DNA from: Asparagopsis taxiformis
Lineage: Eukaryota > Rhodophyta > Florideophyceae > Bonnemaisoniales > Bonnemaisoniaceae
Assembly: GCA_030407315.1 (NCBI GenBank)
Contig: JALQPE010000653.1
Coordinates: forward strand, 19,263-83,262
Reading direction: 5' to 3'
Length of the DNA stretch: 64,000 bases
Shown: positions 61,677-64,000 of the stretch, piece by piece
How positions within the stretch are numbered: position 1 is the stretch's first letter
Layout: each line of letters starts with the position of its first letter
Program-made: the position numbers and the translations under genes
The notes under the pieces: generated by a model
Seen by the model: only the letters and a program-made list of their open reading frames with translations
Told to the model about the DNA's origin: nothing
The model's database searches: none

Positions 61677-62369
61677 TTACGAATTAGAATTGGGACAAGT
61701 TGATTCAAACACTGCCTTGAGGCAGTTTGAGAAATTCGATAGTGCACTTCTCTAGCGATAGATACAGTGGCTGAAACTGTAATAGTTTGTCGATCAGGGA
61801 TGCGATGGCAGCACTCTGAACGGCGACAGTGCCAGAGACCCAGATCAACATCCTTGTAAAAGTTTTCTGACTGCTTCCACCAGCCAAGTTTGGTAGTTGG
61901 CCTAAACAGCAAGCACCAATTCAGCGCATTTCTGTTGCTCGGCATCTAATGAAAAGGTTGAAAACGCTCTATATCTCAAACGGCATCGTGCACTGCCCAA
62001 CGGCCAGAATCTCCTGACTAATCCTTCCACCGCATAAACTAAACAACAACGCAATGGTCGGCATCAACCCCGCTTGTCGCAAATCAACACGATCGGCATT
62101 CCAGCACATTGGGTCGAACCATAACACAACAGTGTTAGCCGAGACACTGCGCATGGCCGTGATCGATAAACCACCGATACCAAGTTCATAATGCCCGAAT
62201 CCTCCACTCGGCAGCATCACTGGTGATTTCCCGTTGTTTCCGCCATGCCTGTCGACCTTCACCCTCCATGCCACGCATTCGACCGGTGAAATAACCGCAC
62301 CAGCCGGCCATCACGTGCACCATTCCACGACGACCCATCTGCGCAGCAGCATGGCAGGGCTAAGTCTGC
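61677..62369. other. Region between the two broken genes, nothing assigned
   Basis: Short frames on both strands (for example 61969-62274 minus) have no recognisable motif. It may contain the decayed upstream region of the Sel1-repeat gene. Confidence 0.4.
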
Positions 62370-64000
62370 CGGAGATGGTCGAAGTGGGCATGACCGTGGA
62401 GGTACTGTGGCCGGTCGTGATCTGGGGCACGCGCAAGAAGGAAAACCCAACAAATTCTTGGTGGAAGCGTGCGTGCTCGAGATTTGGTGCAATGGCATTG
62501 AAAATTGCGGGCGCATCGAGTACCATGAGAGCTTTGGTCATCCACGCACGATTTGCGTAGTTCGCTTTCTGGAAGGAAAACTCGTGGATTATGGCTCTCC
62601 GTCACGCGACGACTCGGTACAAATGCCGTCTATGAACCTGAAATGGCGCATTGCAAACGCATCAAATCCGACGGAAGATGTTCAACTATCTTCTGCGTCA
62701 GGCAAAACGACACGCGGTGCACGTCACACTGCAGCCGCTGAAAGCTCGCTGCTCGCACAAAAAATTGCAGCTATGAGTCGCCAGCTCGACGACGTCCAGA
62801 GCTTGCTGCGCGAACACACGGATCAATGGGCAGTGATTGTCGATTGTGAATCATCTCGCGTTTCGACAGACGTCGCGCAGGTACCGCTCATGCGGAATTT
62901 GGCACAACTTTATGAAAAGGGCTGCCAGCCGAACAGCGAAGAGGCAAGCGTAAGGTACAAACGCTGCGCATTGGCGGAAGATATCACGTCCGGACTTCAG
63001 CTGGGAAAAAAGTATCGCGATGCGGATGGCAGCGAAAGAGACTATGAACAAGCAGTGGCGCTGTTTCGTCGCGCAGCAGCCTCGGGATCGCTGGAGGCCA
63101 AGGTTCATCTTGTAAACATGTATGAGAATGGACATGAAGTGCAACAGGACTTGAAAAGGGCGTACGCCCTTTTCAAGTCCTGCTGCAACGTTGCAATTGT
63201 ATCGGGAGGCAGCGGATGGAGGACTAGCAGTCGGCAGAACGAATATTGCAATCATGTACGAGACGGGACACGGCGTGGAGATGGACGAGGCGCGTGCAGC
63301 ACAGTTGTACGAAGAGGAATTATGGGCGGCGATATCTCGGCAAAGAATGATCTTGGCGTCATGTTTGAGGAGGGATGCGGCGTGCAGAAGGACATTGCAG
63401 AGATTTTCGACTGTACAAGTCGGGATCTGATTACGGAGACGCAGATTGTATGAACAATCTCGCGACGCTGTACGACAATGGAAATGGTGAAGGGACTGAT
63501 AAGAAGCGCGCTTTTGAGCTGTATGAGCGGTCAGCGCAGAGTGGGAATGCGTTTGCAATGTACAATTTAGCATGCATGCTGGAGAACGGCGAGGGCATTC
63601 GACGGGATTTGCGACGTGCGGTAACGCTGTATGAATCGGCGGCACGCAAGGGGAATGTCGCAAGTAAGACGAGTTTTAGCAGAGATGTATACATCGATAT
63701 ATCGAGGCGGAAAGGGTATTGATGTGGATTTCGTATAAGCGAGAGCGCTTTATTAGAGGAGGCGGTCCAGAAGTTGACGTGGACGCGATGTGTAGTCTGG
63801 AAAAGATTTAAGAAACTGGGCTGGGTGTCGCGGTGGACTTGAAGAGGGCTTGGCGATTGTACGTTGATGCGCACTTGCATGGTGCTATTGAGGGAACGTG
63901 TGGGATGGAGCGGTTGGATCAGATCAAGGATGGCGTTGAGGTGAAAAGAGGAGCGCAAGATGACGCCGCTGTAGTAGTAAGTAAGCGAAACGCAGTGGAC
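62370..64000 (+). pseudogene. Sel1-repeat protein gene, frameshifted, runs off the window
   Basis: The N-terminal part (VGMTVEVLW, then CVLEIWCNG and RTICVVRFLEGKLVDYG) resembles a Tudor-like barrel split over two phases. From about 62890 Sel1-like repeats follow: NLAQLYEKGC, QLGKKYRDADGSERDYEQAVALF, VNMYENGHEVQQDLKRA, IAIMYETGHGVEMDEARA, NLATLYDNGNGEGTDKKRA and YNLACMLENGEGIRRDLRRA. Such repeats scaffold protein-protein contacts in signalling and ER degradation. The frame breaks at a palindrome (63145-63182), again near 63300-63430 and after 63720, and a TAA replaces an expected Tyr near 63809. The remaining repeat (DLKRAWRLYVDA) continues to the window edge. Confidence 0.8.
63145..63182. 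repeat. Perfect 38-bp palindrome inside the Sel1 pseudogene
   Basis: CAGGACTTGAAAAGGGCGT is followed directly by its exact reverse complement. Pairing extends three more bases on each side after one mismatch. The left half is normal Sel1 coding sequence (QDLKRA). The right half has no coding logic, and the frame differs after it. Confidence 0.95.

Overview
The window is nuclear DNA from a eukaryote, most likely a red seaweed of the Chondrus crispus type. I infer this from intron-poor, tightly packed genes, the few introns being 68-96 nt, separated by long stretches of nested transposons. A candidate plastid transit peptide and the mix of genes also fit. This is recall of gene style, not a database match.

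Layout. Positions 1-19434 are a transposon nest. The tail of a CACTA element (1-937) interrupts a Ty3/gypsy chromovirus fragment (938-3041). Just downstream lies a second, nearly identical chromovirus (3063-19429, 5-bp target duplication GTGGG). Just before its 3' LTR it has been invaded by a 10.4-kb DNA transposon (8699-19063) of no family I recognise. That element has 33-bp terminal inverted repeats, a 1.7-kb internal inverted repeat and a repeated array of micro-exon-like segments. A complete hAT element with an intact transposase follows (20235-22820, target duplication GACAGATT).

Positions 23531-43354 are a gene island of sixteen genes, many in convergent or divergent pairs. They encode an orphan membrane protein, V-ATPase subunit e, RbBP5/Swd1 (COMPASS), the complex I subunit NDUFS5, a long-chain polyprenyl diphosphate synthase, two tandem paralogous membrane proteins, a plastid-targeted protein, peptidyl-tRNA hydrolase, galactose-1-phosphate uridylyltransferase, the spliceosomal helicase Prp2/DHX16, a bZIP protein with a ubiquitin-like N-terminus, ALG13, a small basic protein and D-lactate dehydrogenase. 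They are housekeeping genes for respiration, quinone synthesis, chromatin, splicing, glycosylation and sugar metabolism, with no sign of operon-style co-function.

Positions 44121 to about 51075 hold four elements nested inside one another: a decayed minus-strand gypsy element, a gag-bearing retroelement, a second copy of the left end of the 10.4-kb family, and a CACTA end with a 35-bp tandem array. Positions 51076-60540 are decayed transposon ORFs and foldback DNA built from a 39-bp palindrome, with tandem repeats of about 175 bp and about 1 kb. The window ends in two broken genes: a lytic polysaccharide monooxygenase-like gene and a Sel1-repeat gene whose reading frame is disrupted at a perfect 38-bp palindrome.

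The most unusual items are the covarying stem-loops in the chromovirus leader, the unplaced 10.4-kb element with its micro-exon array, the ubiquitin-like/bZIP fusion and the foldback palindrome cluster.
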